Source: Blastomussa wellsi (lineage: Eukaryota > Cnidaria > Anthozoa > Scleractinia > Plerogyridae). From it: a DNA stretch of 64,000 bases. Under the pieces are notes generated by a model. It ran no database searches. It saw only the letters and a list, made by a program, of their open reading frames with translations, and had not been told where the DNA came from. The translations under genes and the position numbers were made by a program. The stretch covers positions 22,246,351 through 22,310,350 of the forward strand of contig OX393566.1 of NCBI GenBank assembly GCA_947652115.1, given 5' to 3'. This document shows positions 25,342-36,985 of the stretch, piece after piece (position 1 is the stretch's first letter; each line of letters opens with the position of its first letter).

Positions 25342-27078
25342 CGTATCATCTGTTTATCTCGCCGTAACTTCAGTTTAAGTTTTCTTCTGTTTGGCCCTCT
25401 TCTATAAATTCGGGCGACGGATATCAAATTGGACGTGGTATAATTATTGTCTGATGCCTGTCGTCCGATTTTGTACCACATGATGTGTTTTAACCGATGA
25501 TCGAGTCAAAAATTAATCGGCGAGCCCGAGGAAATAGTATCCCATCCAGGTAAATAGAACAACATTCTCTGTCGCCCCATGCTACAAACTGATGTCAGTT
25601 TTCAGGGTCGGTTTAACCTGAAAGCAGACCTTTTGGATCACTGACAAGCTCTATGAATAAACATGTTAAACCATTTTCTGGCATAAATTTAAAATATTTG
25701 AGTGACGACGCGTTATTTAATGCAAATGTATAAATTTCCGACATGTGTCCGAATAGGAGTTTGGAACTGTATCGCAAATGTATGAATCGTGCCTTATTAA
25801 GCGAGTCCTGGCTCTGGCTCTCTGTTTAAGGAACATGCACGGGCAATGGTGCGACTGAAGCAAAGCAAGAAACTGGGCTTCTGCTGGGCTATTGCAAGAA
25901 AATGTCCTAACATACACCATATCACAAATTTTAGTCAGCAGGTGCATAGATAAACCTGTATATCAAATCTTCAGTCATGTGTCAAAAATATACATCAACT
26001 TACGTAGCAACCGCTTTTCTTAGACAGCATTTAGATGCAAATTGCTAATAAAGAAACCCCTTGTTAAAACCGAAGCAAAACAGGTATCACCGTAGCTTGT
26101 ATAAAGTTCGTGAAGTTAAACCTTAATCAAACGCCAGGGTCTAAGATAAAGTGTTTCAAAAAACATTACAAAGGTATACAAACTAAAGGTAAGGTTTTAT
26201 GCATGGATTTTTCATCTGTTTATATAAAAAAATATTTAGGATTAAGTATACCAACGAGCGACTGGTGATCGCTTTGGTTATCGTACGAATGGCTAAAATA
26301 TTCGCTTAGTTCTTTTGCTAAAAGTGTTATTTGTATTTTATTTCAGTTTTAGTTTAGGAACATAAATAAGTGATATAGCTTTGCTGAACAGTTTTTAATA
26401 CGTAAATTTATTTTTTTAATTACTGTCTTAGCTAACTGGGAGGACAAAATATTAGTTCAGTTTAATTAAATACGAAGAAGTACTTTAACTGTTAAAGAGC
26501 GTGTTACGTGTTTGTATCCAGTTATCGCAGGCTAGATCACCAGGTGAGCGTCATTAAGTCCACCAGCGACAAAAATAAAAACATATGGTAAGATTTCAAA
26601 GGACAGGTCGCAAAACCGTCTGCATATCACAACAGTCGGTCACATATATACAATCGCCGGTAGCTCAATAAAGGTGGCCGAACACTGTTTCGCCCGCGCT
26701 CTGCAGTCGGTGGTGCGGATGCGAGGCAGCGCGCACACAAGTATTACACAAGAACAAACATGGAGCCAAGATTTTTGTTCTAAGGCGGTTTTGTAAGAGG
26801 TTTTTTTCTTTTCAAAATGATAGTGTGCTGTAAGCTTTAATCTTTTCGTCAGGATTATTATTGAAATCATTGATTATTATTTTAAAACGTTTCTAGCGCG
26901 ATACAGCAAGAGAGTAAATAGGATAGTATGCGAGTAACATGGCGGGTTATTCTCAGTACAAAAACAACGTTAAGTTATTAGTTAAGTTATGAGTTACATA
27001 ACACAGTTTACTTTCCCAACATGTCATGAAAAATTTAACCTTACTTTAACTATTACTTCTAGGATATTCGATAGACAA

Positions 27079-28257
27079 ATGCATCCACTTCTTGGAAAAG
27101 CCTTAATTCGTGTTGCGTTCTTTTGCGTATACGGCTTGTTCGTTGCTTGGATTTTCACACTGATTGAGAAAAAGGATGAACCCGCCCAAGAAAAAATGAA
27201 AAGGACATTGTCAAAACTGAAAGAAGAAACGTTTATTAAGTATAACATTACAGAAAACGACTTCGATAGCTTAGTGAAAAGAGCTGTAGTGGCGGTGGAG
27301 GAAGGTGAAGAACTGGACTGGAATTTTATGAACAGCTGTGGATTCGTCTTCGCTGCTCTTACGACAATAGGTAAGACAAAACTATTTCCTGTTTCGCTAT
27401 TTACTTTGTGAAACACCAGTAAAAGTTAAAAGGATAGAAGGGATGCTAGGAAAGGTAGGAGTAGAGGGATTATGAAAAAAATTATACATGGATGCTTCGT
27501 CTCGAGTTATAAAGTAACAAAAGGTGCTAAAGGTGAATTAAATAGATCGCTTGAGCGAATATGATGTTTCAAGTGTCAGTCCGTCGGAGGAAGAAAATAG
27601 TTTTTCCTACGGAGGACTAATCGCTTGAGTTGTTAGCTTTATAAATAAGCCTTATGCGTGATGACGTCATATGCTCAAAATTCATAGCCAAGCTTCGTTT
27701 TCGAGAATTATTCCCATCCCTCTATCACCTTTATGCCCTTTTCACGTGAGTATTCTTTTCATCTTTTCTGATTTGGAAATTCATTCATGATAAAATTTAC
27801 ATGTTTGCACTTCGAAAGCTATTCGGTACGACTCGATTAATGTACCTTTTTAAAGTTGATAATAAACTGTTTAACTTGCCCATCAACTCCAAACACTACA
27901 GGTTCTTTAGAAAGGACTATCTGTTATAACACCAGATACGTCTCCAAACAAAACGTGTATAATTGGAATTAAAGTCCGTGCTAATTTGGGCAAACAAACA
28001 ATATCTTACAACATTCCAATGTTATGTCATTAACTTCTCTTAAAAACTGAAATCTCATTGTTGTCTGCACAGTAATCTGAGAGGTTGGTCCTAGTTCCTA
28101 AAAAAATAATCTTTATGTCATGCAGATACACTTCGTCTCTAATGCCTGAGTTTGATCTCTAAATAATTCACTAACATAAAAAAATCTTTGAACTGAACCG
28201 ACTCGAAGACAATTGTCTTGATACAGTCCTCGGGCTCTTATATTTAATAATAAACAA

Positions 28258-28291
<34 letters not shown>

Positions 28292-30197
28292 TCTTTCTCT
28301 TTTATTATTATTGAATCAACTATTTTTAAAAGAGGAAAGAAAACGTTGTTATTGTAACGGTTATGTTATGTTATTGTAACGGTTATGTTGTGTTGTTGTT
28401 ATAAGGAAACAATCTATTACAGTGCGGCTACTATAACCGGGGTCGCCCAGACAAAGTTAACCAATCACAAAGCAGAACGGAAACAATAGATTTCAGCATT
28501 TGTTTTAACTTCAGCCAATGAAATGTCGAGTACAGAACAACGAAATTTCAACTTGTTCGTTCGCCACGAAAACAGATCGATAAAAATTTTGGCCGTATGG
28601 CGTTGAGTTTTCAATTGATTTCGATTGCATCCCTTTTGAACTTGAGTAGTTGTGACAGCAACATTTGGAAGGTAAATATTAGCGATGTTTATGAAAGGGA
28701 AGTTCAAAACATGGAAAGCAACGACCGTACCGTTTGTCTCAACTGTGCGTGGCGGAGTTCGCTCGTGACAATTTCAAGTTTTCTCTACGGCATCAACTGG
28801 AGTTATTGGAAGTACCATTTGGAAAATATAGATTACTTCATAGAAAGTGCGACGTACGGAGTTTTATTCACGAGTTGCAAAACTTTGGAAAACTCACTCG
28901 TTCGCTGCGCTCACTCGTTCGTTTTCCAAAGTTTTGCGACGAGTGAATAATAATCCGTACAAAGCACTTTCTATGCTGTAATTTGTTAATCAACCATTGT
29001 AAACTTAAAGCGATTTTTCTAGTCTAGTCTAGCATTGAGACAAACGGTACGATCGTTGCTTTCCCCAGGCTGTTTCGAACTTCTCTTTCATAAACATCGC
29101 TAATATTTACCTTCCAAATGTTCCTGTCACAACTACTCAAGTTCAAAAGGGATGCAATCAAAATTAATTGAAAACTCAGCGCCGTACAGCCAAAATTTAT
29201 CTGTTTTTTATCTGTTTTTATCTGTTTTCGTGGCGAACGAACAAGTTGAAATTTCATTGTTCTGTACACGACATTTCATTGGCTGAAGTTAAAAAATGCT
29301 GAAATCTATTGTTTCCGTTCTGCTTTGTGATTGGCTAACTTTGTCTGGGTGACCCCGTTTACAGTAACCGCACTGTAATATAGTCACAACTTTCCTGAAC
29401 AAAGAGTTCATAGATAAAGTAGTTAATAGATATTTCGATGGCCGCAAATGGATTGTTCAACGACTCTAAAGTCTGGCGGTGGTGGTGAAATGTAGTATTT
29501 AAATATTGATTTTTAAAATTGAAATAAGTTCCATTTGTTCTAATTAATTAGTATCATTATAATTTTAGGATATGGACATATCACACCAAGGACACAACTC
29601 GGCCAAGGTATCACCATTCTTGTCTGTATCATTGGTATTCCTATAACAATGCTGGCTTTGAAAACCTCGGGAGAGCTCTTAGCTACATCCTTCACGTTTC
29701 TTGTCATTAAAACAGAAACTGTTTTACTTAAAAGAGATGAGCCGAAGCACGTCAAAAAGAAAACCTTTTTTGTGGCCTGTGCACTGATGACTGTCCTTAC
29801 CGTTGTCGCAAGTTTATTGAGTACTTATTTTGAAGGCTGGAATTTCATGGAGGGTTTGTACGCATGGTTTATAACGTTTACAACGATTGGTTTTGGGGAT
29901 TACGTGCAACTTGAATCGTATGCGAGGAAGAAAGCCCACGGAGAATCCCCCAAAACGTCATTACTCGTCCATAGCATTATCTTTGCTGTCCCATACTTGG
30001 TTGGCTTAAGTCTTACTTCATGCATTTTGAACTGCCTTGTAGACTCCATAGATCACATACGTAATTTTCGTGATCGCTACATGAACTGTTGTTCCGGCTT
30101 CATTTCGCTCATAAGACGACTGCCCTGTCGCAAAAACTCAAATCATAATCTAGCAGAAGAGCTCAGTCATGAAAAAAATGAGTTAAGCTCTGTGTAG
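27079..30197 (+). CDS. K2P potassium channel, gene 5
   Basis: Coding exons are 27079-27370 and 29569-30197 (921 nt, 306 aa). It begins MHPLLGKALIRV. M1 (YGLFVAWIFTLIEKK) is followed by a cap with sequon NIT, P1 TIGYG-H at about 96-100, M2 with IGIPITMLALKTSGE, P2 TIGFG-D at about 203-207, and M4 ending in a tail with RDRYMNCC. Donor ATAG|GTAAGA and acceptor TTTTAG|GATATG keep the phase-1 Gly split. The ATG context (TAGACAAATGCATCC) equals that of gene 4. The 2198-bp intron contains an ATT microsatellite and a 956-bp TA-flanked foldback element. It is the last + strand gene of the array. Confidence 0.9.
28258..28291. repeat. (ATT)n microsatellite
   Basis: An uninterrupted ATT trinucleotide run lies in the intron of K2P gene 5. 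It is followed near 28350-28400 by an imperfect duplication of TTGTAACGGTTATGTT. Confidence 0.85.
28420..29375. mobile_element. mariner-like nonautonomous foldback element in K2P gene 5 intron
   Basis: Termini CAGTGCGG at 28420 and CCGCACTG ending at 29375 are flanked by TA on both sides (28418-28419, 29376-29377), the signature of Tc1/mariner-type insertion. The inverted arms are about 310 bp each, to about 28740 and from about 29033. The spacer holds hairpin copy B (28839-28975). No transposase is encoded. Confidence 0.82.
28839..28975. repeat. hairpin element copy B (loop core inverted)
   Basis: Outer arms CATAGAAAGTGC and GCACTTTCTATG and inner AAAACTTTGGAAAA arms are as in copy A at 9609-9746. 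The 29-nt loop core at 28893-28921 is the exact reverse complement of 9664-9692. Confidence 0.85.
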
Positions 30198-31038
30198 AAT
30201 AACGATGAGACAAGCCCCTGTTTTACTCCGTTTAGCGTCGTCCGACCAAAACCTCGTCACGAGGAAGCTCATTTGACTCAGTCAAACGTTTTTCACGTTT
30301 ACTGTGAAATATAGACATTATGGACCTTTAGCAATGATGACGAGGACTTGGACGAAGGCTTGTATGGTCGATTAAGCCCAGGGACGAGACAGTCGTCCAC
30401 GGCAGAAAACAAAAACAGTTTAGCAGACGGGTAGCGTGGACGAGTTTCGTGCTGTGGAAGTCAATAGCGAAAATATCTTTTAAATAGTTTCGTGGGCTGC
30501 TAAAACTTCTCTCCACCGATAACGATATGTGAGAAGTACGCGTGTCAGAACAAAGCTAACTTTATCGTCGTTTGCATAAACCACAACTTAAACGAATAGT
30601 TTGTATTTTTAAAGCCGGGAAATCTTTCAAATTTAAAAATGAAGTCAAGATTAAATTGCAAAAATTACAATGTAATGCAGTTGACAGAATGTGATTTATA
30701 TCCGCCGGCATTCCTCCACACGCAGTGCGACCACAAATCATAAGCTTACTTTTAATCTCTGCCTGAAGATCTGTTTTTTCCTCTAGGTCCTTTCAAATAT
30801 GTTATGGACGCTATCTTATTCACAGACGAGCCATTTCGAGTGAAGAAGCCTACGTAAAAATGCAAAAACTCCACGAAACATACCCCCGTTTCGACTCGCT
30901 AACTACAAGCCGGCAAATGGAGGCAAATTACGTCCTGAACGAGGTGTGGACGACGAGTCGTGCTCCACGGCGCATGCGTGGTAGCGTCGAGTCTCGTATT
31001 TTCAACTTCCGGTCGTTCACGTTCACGTCCTCGCCATC

Positions 31039-31411
31039 ATTAGGGAGTTTAAGAAAACCACAACGGCAACGGTAACGGGAACGTCGCTAAACAAAAGGTT
31101 TAATGAGCAGAACAATGGCTTTGCACGTGCGTTATAGTTCTTGGTACATTTCTTTGCCGTCCTCTGCAAAACAACAACGTGAAATGACCAAACTCTGCGT
31201 TGTCTGCACAACGTGAACCACGAAGGCTAATTGTTAAAATTTCTTTTTCGAATTTATCGCTGTGTTCCAGATTCAGTTTTGAGATAGTTTTGACAGTAAG
31301 AAACAGACTAAATGACTTTAGAGTATCGAGAGATTCGTAGGTAAAATATAAATTCATTTTTATTCGGCGTTGTTCTCGGCGTCGGCGTCGTGGTTTCTTA
31401 AACTCCCTAAT
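31039..31411. repeat. inverted-repeat MITE
   Basis: ATTAGGGAGTTTAAGAAA at 31039 pairs with TTTCTTAAACTCCCTAAT ending at 31411, continued by GTGGTT/AACCAC. The interior has no coding signal. Confidence 0.75.
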
Positions 31412-31437
31412 ATTGCTAAAGGTCCGTATTATTTGTT

Positions 31438-31573
31438 CCACGACCGAGTCAGAAGGGGCGTCGGCCTTTTCTTAATTTGACGTTTCAAACTGATTTGACT
31501 TGATCTGATGCAAATCAGTTTGTGACGTCAAATCAGGAATAGACAGACGCCCCTCCTGACTTGGTCGTGGAAC
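31438..31573. repeat. near-perfect hairpin element
   Basis: Arms starting CCACGACCGAGTCAGAAGG and ending CCTGACTTGGTCGTGG fold over almost the full 136 bp, with further pairing inside (AAACTGATTTGACT with AAATCAGTTTGTGA-type sequence). Confidence 0.75.
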
Positions 31574-32765
31574 CAATGATGGACAGTTTTGTTTTTCATA
31601 ACTTTTGAATGCTATAAATAGTCAGAATTTGTTAAAAAGGAGAAACGAAAGGTGTAATGCGGTTCGAACTGGTACAAAGGTGTCTTTTAGCGAAACAAAT
31701 ATTTTGTGGTTAGGTGCACTTTTAAGTGAATTTGTGTTATAAAGAATTACGTCGGGCACATTTCCTAAAAATTAAATTAAATTGCTTAAATAGGACGAAA
31801 GATTTTGTCGGAGAATGCAGCGTCTCTGGTTAATTGCATGCCCTGCGAAAAAATGCTGGGGAAACTGCGCATGCAGGGGAGGAGATCAGCAAATCAAAAG
31901 CGCTCTATGAGACAAGCCAAGTCGTGAATGTGATACGATTGTAGAAATTGTAGAAAATGTTTGCTGAGTTGTGAGAGTTGAACTGTTCAGCTGAGAAACA
32001 TATTTTGATTACAAATGATAGATGAAACATGCCTACAATTTAAACTGATAACTGAGAAATAACTTGAAGGTGCTTGGATGATGAGTGCGGTTGTCGCGAT
32101 GGACGACGGTGCCAAATTGTTGAGTGCCTTGTAGGTTATAAGTAAAATCATGTACGTTATAACTAAAATCATGGATCATAGAAATGCTTTTTGAGTTATT
32201 AAAATTAAAATTATTAAAATTAAATTAGAGTTATTAACATTAAATTACCTTTGAAATTTAGAAAACTTAAAAATAATAGTTTTCTAAGGAAGAAAATCAC
32301 CAAAGCAGTGATTCTAAATCAAAAAGGAACAAGGATAGTTGAGGATGGAGAAGATTTAACGGATTGGAAATTACGATTTTGACAAATTTAGGCTAAATGT
32401 TTCAAAGTACACCAATGAGTACATTTCTCGACTTCTTCATAAGTGAATTTTAATTTTAGCCAATGTTCATTTCGTGTTTCTTTCATATTTCAATCTTTAA
32501 TCGAAATGTTAGGCTTTTCGGAGCGAACAGATTTGGCACATTTACACACGTGCTTATCTGATCAAGAGGTTTGTTATTTTAAAAATTTAAATCATATCAA
32601 ATTACTACTTTGAACACTGTAGCGAGAAAATACTACATTACTATTGGAATATTGACATTGACAGCTGTACATAAATTTAATATTAACTAAAAATAAAATT
32701 ACCAGGTTACAAAAAGAGTCTCTTGGGAGTTTACATGAATTTTTTATCTCATTTCCAGCAGACAG

Positions 32766-33596
32766 GTGGCTCATCTCACTTTTTCAGAACCACACCAACC
32801 CGGCTTTCAAAGGCTAATACTTCACTGTCTTGCGTCGGTCGAACGACCTTTCAAAGCTTCTTTTTGTTCGTTAAATGTCAGAGGTATAAACCAAACACGT
32901 AAACGAAGACAACTTTTCAGGTGGCTGCATAACAATAAATTTGATATAATATTCCTCCAGGAAACCTACTCAACAAAAAACATAGAAACCGTATGGAAAT
33001 CTGAATGGGGCGGCAAAGTCTATTTTAACCACGGCACAAATCACTCGAGAGGTGTCATGATACTTTTTAACCCTAAATTAGATGTCTTGGTCGATAATAT
33101 TGAAATGGATAACAATGGACGGTATTTGCTCCTTCAGGCAACTATTCACGACTTTTCCTTCCAACTGTGCAATATTTATAGTCCCAACAATAACTGTGAC
33201 CAAAAAATGTTTTTTTCAAATGTCATTGATGTTATTAAAAAACGTCCGAGCAACAGCTTTATTATCGGAGGAGACTTCAATTGCGCACTGACACCCCGCG
33301 ACAAAATAGGTGGCGCTGCCGTTGAAAGAAAAAACAATGTAATTAGCGAAATTACAAAATTACGTGACTCATTTAAACTGCAGGACATTTGGAGGTGTCA
33401 GCACCCTGATCAAGCACAATTTACATGGCGGGACAAAGCGCTAAAAGTACAGTGTAGATTAGACTATTGGCAAATTTCCAAAGAGCTTAGGCAGATCGCG
33501 TTAAACACAGAGATAAAAACCTCAACACTTTCAGACCACTCAGCAATAACTTTAACACTCCAGTCCAAAAAGAGGACCCGGTTTTTGGAAATTTAA
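32766..33596 (+). pseudogene. LINE APE-type endonuclease domain (frameshifted from RT)
   Basis: Endonuclease blocks appear in order: SLNVRGI, FLQETYS with the catalytic Glu, RGVMILF, IYSPN, IGGDFN with the Asp/Asn pair, RLDYWQIS, and SDHSAI with the catalytic Asp-His. There is no ATG at the start; the frame opens at a GTG (32766). Near 33570 one base is lost or gained: the expected continuation GPGFWKFN reads from 33574 in the frame of the downstream RT, while this frame stops at 33596. The domain was therefore once fused to the RT in a single ORF of about 1250 residues. Confidence 0.85.
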
Positions 33597-36528
33597 CAAA
33601 TCACTCCTCGATGATAACACCTTTATAGAACAACTTCAGAGCATCATACCCGGGTTCAAAAAGAAGCACAATTATCTCATTGATAAAGGACTTTACTGGG
33701 ATATGATTAAAATGGAAGTAAGAGGTTTTTGTGTGCAATACTCAAAAAGAAAAAACAGAAAGCTTAGGGACAGAGAGAAAGAACTTTCTGAACAAATTGA
33801 TGCCTTAATGAAAGTACTCGCAACAAACAGGTCAAAAGAGAATATAACCAAATTATACAACCTTAGAACAGAACTTAACAAGATCGCTGAGTACCGAACC
33901 AACGGTGCCATTATAAGAAGTAGAATAAGGTGGCATGAAAAAGGCGAAAAGAATACCAAATACTTTCTGAACTTAGAAAAACGACAAACCTCGAAAACCT
34001 TCATTTCTAAACTCAAATCCCAAGACGGACATGAAATAACAGATTCGAACGAAATTTTAAACTGTCAAAAATTATTCTACAAAAACCTGTACACGGCAGT
34101 ACCCCGCAGCAGCCTTTACGACAAGTTATTTTTTGAAAATCCAACCCTCCCAAAACTAAACGACATTGAACTAGAGGTACTAGATAGGCCAATCACAAAT
34201 CAAGAATGTTTTGAAATTCTTAAGTTATGTGCAAAAGACAAATGCCCAGGCAGCGACGGATTCACCGTCGAATTTTACTTACATTTCTGGTCTATGCTAG
34301 GAGAAGAAATGGCTCAAAGCTTTAATCACGCTTTAACCCATGGACATCTTAACATCACGCAACGGCAAGGAATAATCAAAGTTGTGCCAAAAAAACGTAA
34401 AAACAAGCTGTATTTAGAAAACTGGAGACCAATATCTCTTTTGAACATCGACTACAAAATACTATCCAAGACTATTGCAAGTAGAATGAGCAGTGTTCTT
34501 CCCCAACTTATACACGGAGACCAAACTGGTTATGTGAAGGGCAGATATATCGGCCAAAATATCAGATTAATACAAGATATAATGAAAATAACACAACTAG
34601 AAAACCTACCTGGCATGGCAATTTTTGTCGATTTCAAAAAAGCCTTTGATTCGGTTAATTGGGATTTTTTAACTAAGGTGTTAGAGACTTTTAACTTTGG
34701 CCCGCAAATTCGAAAATGGATAAACGTGCTCTACACGGATATTACTAGCTGCGTTATCAACAACGGATACGCATCGGAATTCTTTTCACTGCAAAGGGGA
34801 GTCAGACAAGGCTGCCCGTTATCCGGTATACTGTTCGTCCTCTGCGCAGAAATTCTAGCACATGCAGTCAGAAATGATGAAAATATTAAAGGAATACAAA
34901 TTTATAAAAAGGAATACAAAGTATCTCAGTATGCCGATGATACTACAGCTTTCGTCGCCGATGTAGAGTCAGCAAAAAAGTTGTTTGAAATGCTTCGAGC
35001 TTTCCAAGAAACATCAGGCCTGGAAATTAATACGACCAAAACTGAAGGAATGTGGTTAGGATCCTGCAGACATAACACGACAACTCCTTTTGATATAACT
35101 TGGCCTTCAGAACCGATATATGCTCTAGGAATCTATTTCTCCTATGATGAAGTTACCGCTTTCAATAAAAATTTTGAACAAAAACTAATTTCAATGAAAA
35201 ACATCCTCAATCTCTGGAAAACAAGAAATCTTACACTACATGGCCGTATTACTATTCTCAAGAGCCTCGCTCTTTCTAAGCTTGTCTACAATACATCTGT
35301 ACTCTCCTGCCCACCGGAATTTATATCAGCAGTTAAGTCGACCATATCGCAATTTGTTTGGAATAACATCCCTAAAATAAAACACAATACAATGATCGGC
35401 CCAAAAACAAAAGGAGGCTTGGACATGCCGGATTTTGAAATTATCAATAACGCCTTAAAAGTCACCTGGATAAGAAGGTTGCATGAGAGCAACAACGACG
35501 CTAGCTGGAGCCACATCCCACTTACTCTCTTAAAATGCGTTGGTGGAATTTTTCTTCTCAAGTGCAATTACGACCTAAAATCCCTTAAATTACAACTGCC
35601 TTTACAATTTTACAAAGATGCTTTAAGTATCTGGCAGAAGATAAACCAGCATACTCCTGAAAATAAAGAGCACCAGGTGTTAAACGAAATCCTGTGGAAT
35701 AACAGGTTTATTAAAATCAACGGTTTTTCTGTCTATTATAAAAACTGGCACAACGCAGGGGTGATCAGGATTAAAGATATCTTTCAGGATAGCGATTTTT
35801 TGACTTTCAATGATTTTTGCCGCATGTTTCCAGTCAAAACCAATTTCTTGATATATTACGGCCTATGTAATGCTATTCCCCAAAATTGGATTCGCCTATT
35901 GAAGGAAGCCAGCTTAAATGGCTCTCACAACAATAATGTAGAGTACGTAGATAAAATTCCTATAAATGAGATTTCATGTAAGTCGGCTACTAAATTTCTA
36001 ATTGATCAAAAATTCATACCCCCTACAGCAGAGCAAAGAATGGTACAGGCAAATCTTAATAAACAAGCTATTGAAACCATTTATACTATTCCTTTCAGAG
36101 TGACAAAGGATATTAGACTTGCTATTTTCCAATTTAAGGTTGTGCATCACATCCTCCCAACTAATGCAACACTTTTCAGAGATAAGATAATTCAACAGGA
36201 CAAGTGTCATCTTTGTGACCAAAAACAAACTTTAAAGCATCTATTTGTACTATGTCCAGACGTGCAAACTTTTTGGGAAACTTTTTGCAATTGGTGGAAT
36301 GTTATAAATGACGACTCTATCACCCTAAATGAACAAGTCGTCATTTACGGCTTTACAAACAATCTCAGTGAACGTCTTGGTTTAAACCTCTGCTTAATAA
36401 TCGCTAAGTATTTCATCTACTGTGCTTCGCGAGAGAAAGACCCATATTACTTCGAAGTTTTCCTTGTTTTTCTGAAGAGTAAATTATTCATCGAGAAAAG
36501 CAAAGCCAAATCGCAAATAAATTTTTAA
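33574..36528 (+). CDS. LINE reverse transcriptase (L1/Tx1-like), frame otherwise intact
   Basis: The RT frame reads from 33574; the first ATG is at 33703 (941 aa). Motifs appear in order: GSDGFTVEFYLHFW, ENWRPISLLNIDYKI, FVDFKKAFDSVNW with the first catalytic Asp, GVRQGCPLSGILF, QYADDTTAF with the catalytic Asp pair, and GLEINTTKTEG. A long thumb/connection follows. A C-terminal CCHC-type knuckle is present (CHLC..., then HLFVLC). The only break is the frameshift from the endonuclease, which suggests a young insertion. By family, the product would copy LINE RNA at nicked target DNA. Confidence 0.88.
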   Translation, partial: GPGFWKFNKSLLDDNTFIEQLQSIIPGFKKKHNYLIDKGLYWDMIKMEVRGFCVQYSKRKNRKLRDREKELSEQIDALMKVLATNRSKENITKLYNLRTELNKIAEYRTNGAIIRSRIRWHEKGEKNTKYFLNLEKRQTSKTFISKLKSQDGHEITDSNEILNCQKLFYKNLYTAVPRSSLYDKLFFENPTLPKLNDIELEVLDRPITNQECFEILKLCAKDKCPGSDGFTVEFYLHFWSMLGEEMAQSFNHALTHGHLNITQRQGIIKVVPKKRKNKLYLENWRPISLLNIDYKILSKTIASRMSSVLPQLIHGDQTGYVKGRYIGQNIRLIQDIMKITQLENLPGMAIFVDFKKAFDSVNWDFLTKVLETFNFGPQIRKWINVLYTDITSCVINNGYASEFFSLQRGVRQGCPLSGILFVLCAEILAHAVRNDENIKGIQIYKKEYKVSQYADDTTAFVADVESAKKLFEMLRAFQETSGLEINTTKTEGMWLGSCRHNTTTPFDITWPSEPIYALGIYFSYDEVTAFNKNFEQKLISMKNILNLWKTRNLTLHGRITILKSLALSKLVYNTSVLSCPPEFISAVKSTISQFVWNNIPKIKHNTMIGPKTKGGLDMPDFEIINNALKVTWIRRLHESNNDASWSHIPLTLLKCVGGIFLLKCNYDLKSLKLQLPLQFYKDALSIWQKINQHTPENKEHQVLNEILWNNRFIKINGFSVYYKNWHNAGVIRIKDIFQDSDFLTFNDFCRMFPVKTNFLIYYGLCNAIPQNWIRLLKEASLNGSHNNNVEYVDKIPINEISCKSATKFLIDQKFIPPTAEQRMVQANLNKQAIETIYTIPFRVTKDIRLAIFQFKVVHHILPTNATLFRDKIIQQDKCHLCDQKQTLKHLFVLCPDVQTFWETFCNWWNVINDDSITLNEQVVIYGFTNNLSERLGLNLCLIIAKYFIYCASREKDPYYFEVFLVFLKSKLFIEKSKAKSQINF

Positions 36529-36737
36529 ACGAGTGCTTTTTTGTGTGTGGGATACATATAGTATTTTAAAATAATGAGTTTTGTAAGTATTCCATAAGTA
36601 TTTTTAAAATAATGTGTTATGTATCCTCGCTATGAGTGTTGTATTTCATATAGCAAATAAGATATGTAAAAGTAGTCGATTTGTGTAATAACTAAAATAA
36701 AAAAAAATTAAAATTAAAAAAAAAAAAAAAAAAAAAT

Positions 36738-36949
36738 TGTTATTATATCAGTATTACAAAAGGAAAGTCAGACAGCTTGGTGGGCGTGACCACGTGGCAA
36801 GAGTCCAATTTGTTTAATCACGAGTATGATTTCAGACAGTATTGGACTACAATATGTCCTGTTACCAATTAATTAAAACCATAGCAATTATAATCAGAAG
36901 AGAAGCCTATTGATGGCTTAAAAAATAAAATAAATGTTATATATCAGTG

Positions 36950-36985
<36 letters not shown>

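Larger units (their letters stand above)
23931..27078. other. intergenic region between K2P genes 4 and 5
   Basis: It carries four repeat elements (23999-24161, 24185-24365, 24618-24912, 25015-25341). Between 25342 and 27078 nothing recognisable is seen. Confidence 0.5.
30198..32765. other. intergenic region between K2P gene 5 and the LINE
   Basis: Nested inverted repeats are seen: GGACCTTTAGCAAT near 30323 with its complement near 31414, the element at 31039-31411 and the hairpin at 31438-31573. From 31574 to 32765 nothing is recognised; part of that may be the 5' UTR of the LINE. Confidence 0.5.
32766..36737 (+). mobile_element. L1/Tx1-like LINE, nearly complete EN-RT part with poly(A) tail
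   Basis: An apurinic endonuclease frame (to 33596) is followed by a 941-codon RT frame (to 36528). An AATAAA lies at 36696-36701 and a poly(A) run at 36716-36737. It lies between K2P genes 5 and 6, where the array changes strand. No ORF1 is seen upstream, so the copy is 5'-incomplete or its 5' end is unrecognised. A weak candidate target duplication (TTGTTATT at about 32571 and 36738) is not convincing on its own. Confidence 0.85.

Noticed and set aside
28597..29269. Open frames within 28597-29269 on both strands
   Set aside because: They are mirror-image frames produced by the inverted arms of the foldback element.
32571..36745. TTGTTATT on both sides of the LINE as target duplication
   Set aside because: Eight AT-rich bases are too short to be convincing; reported only as a weak candidate.
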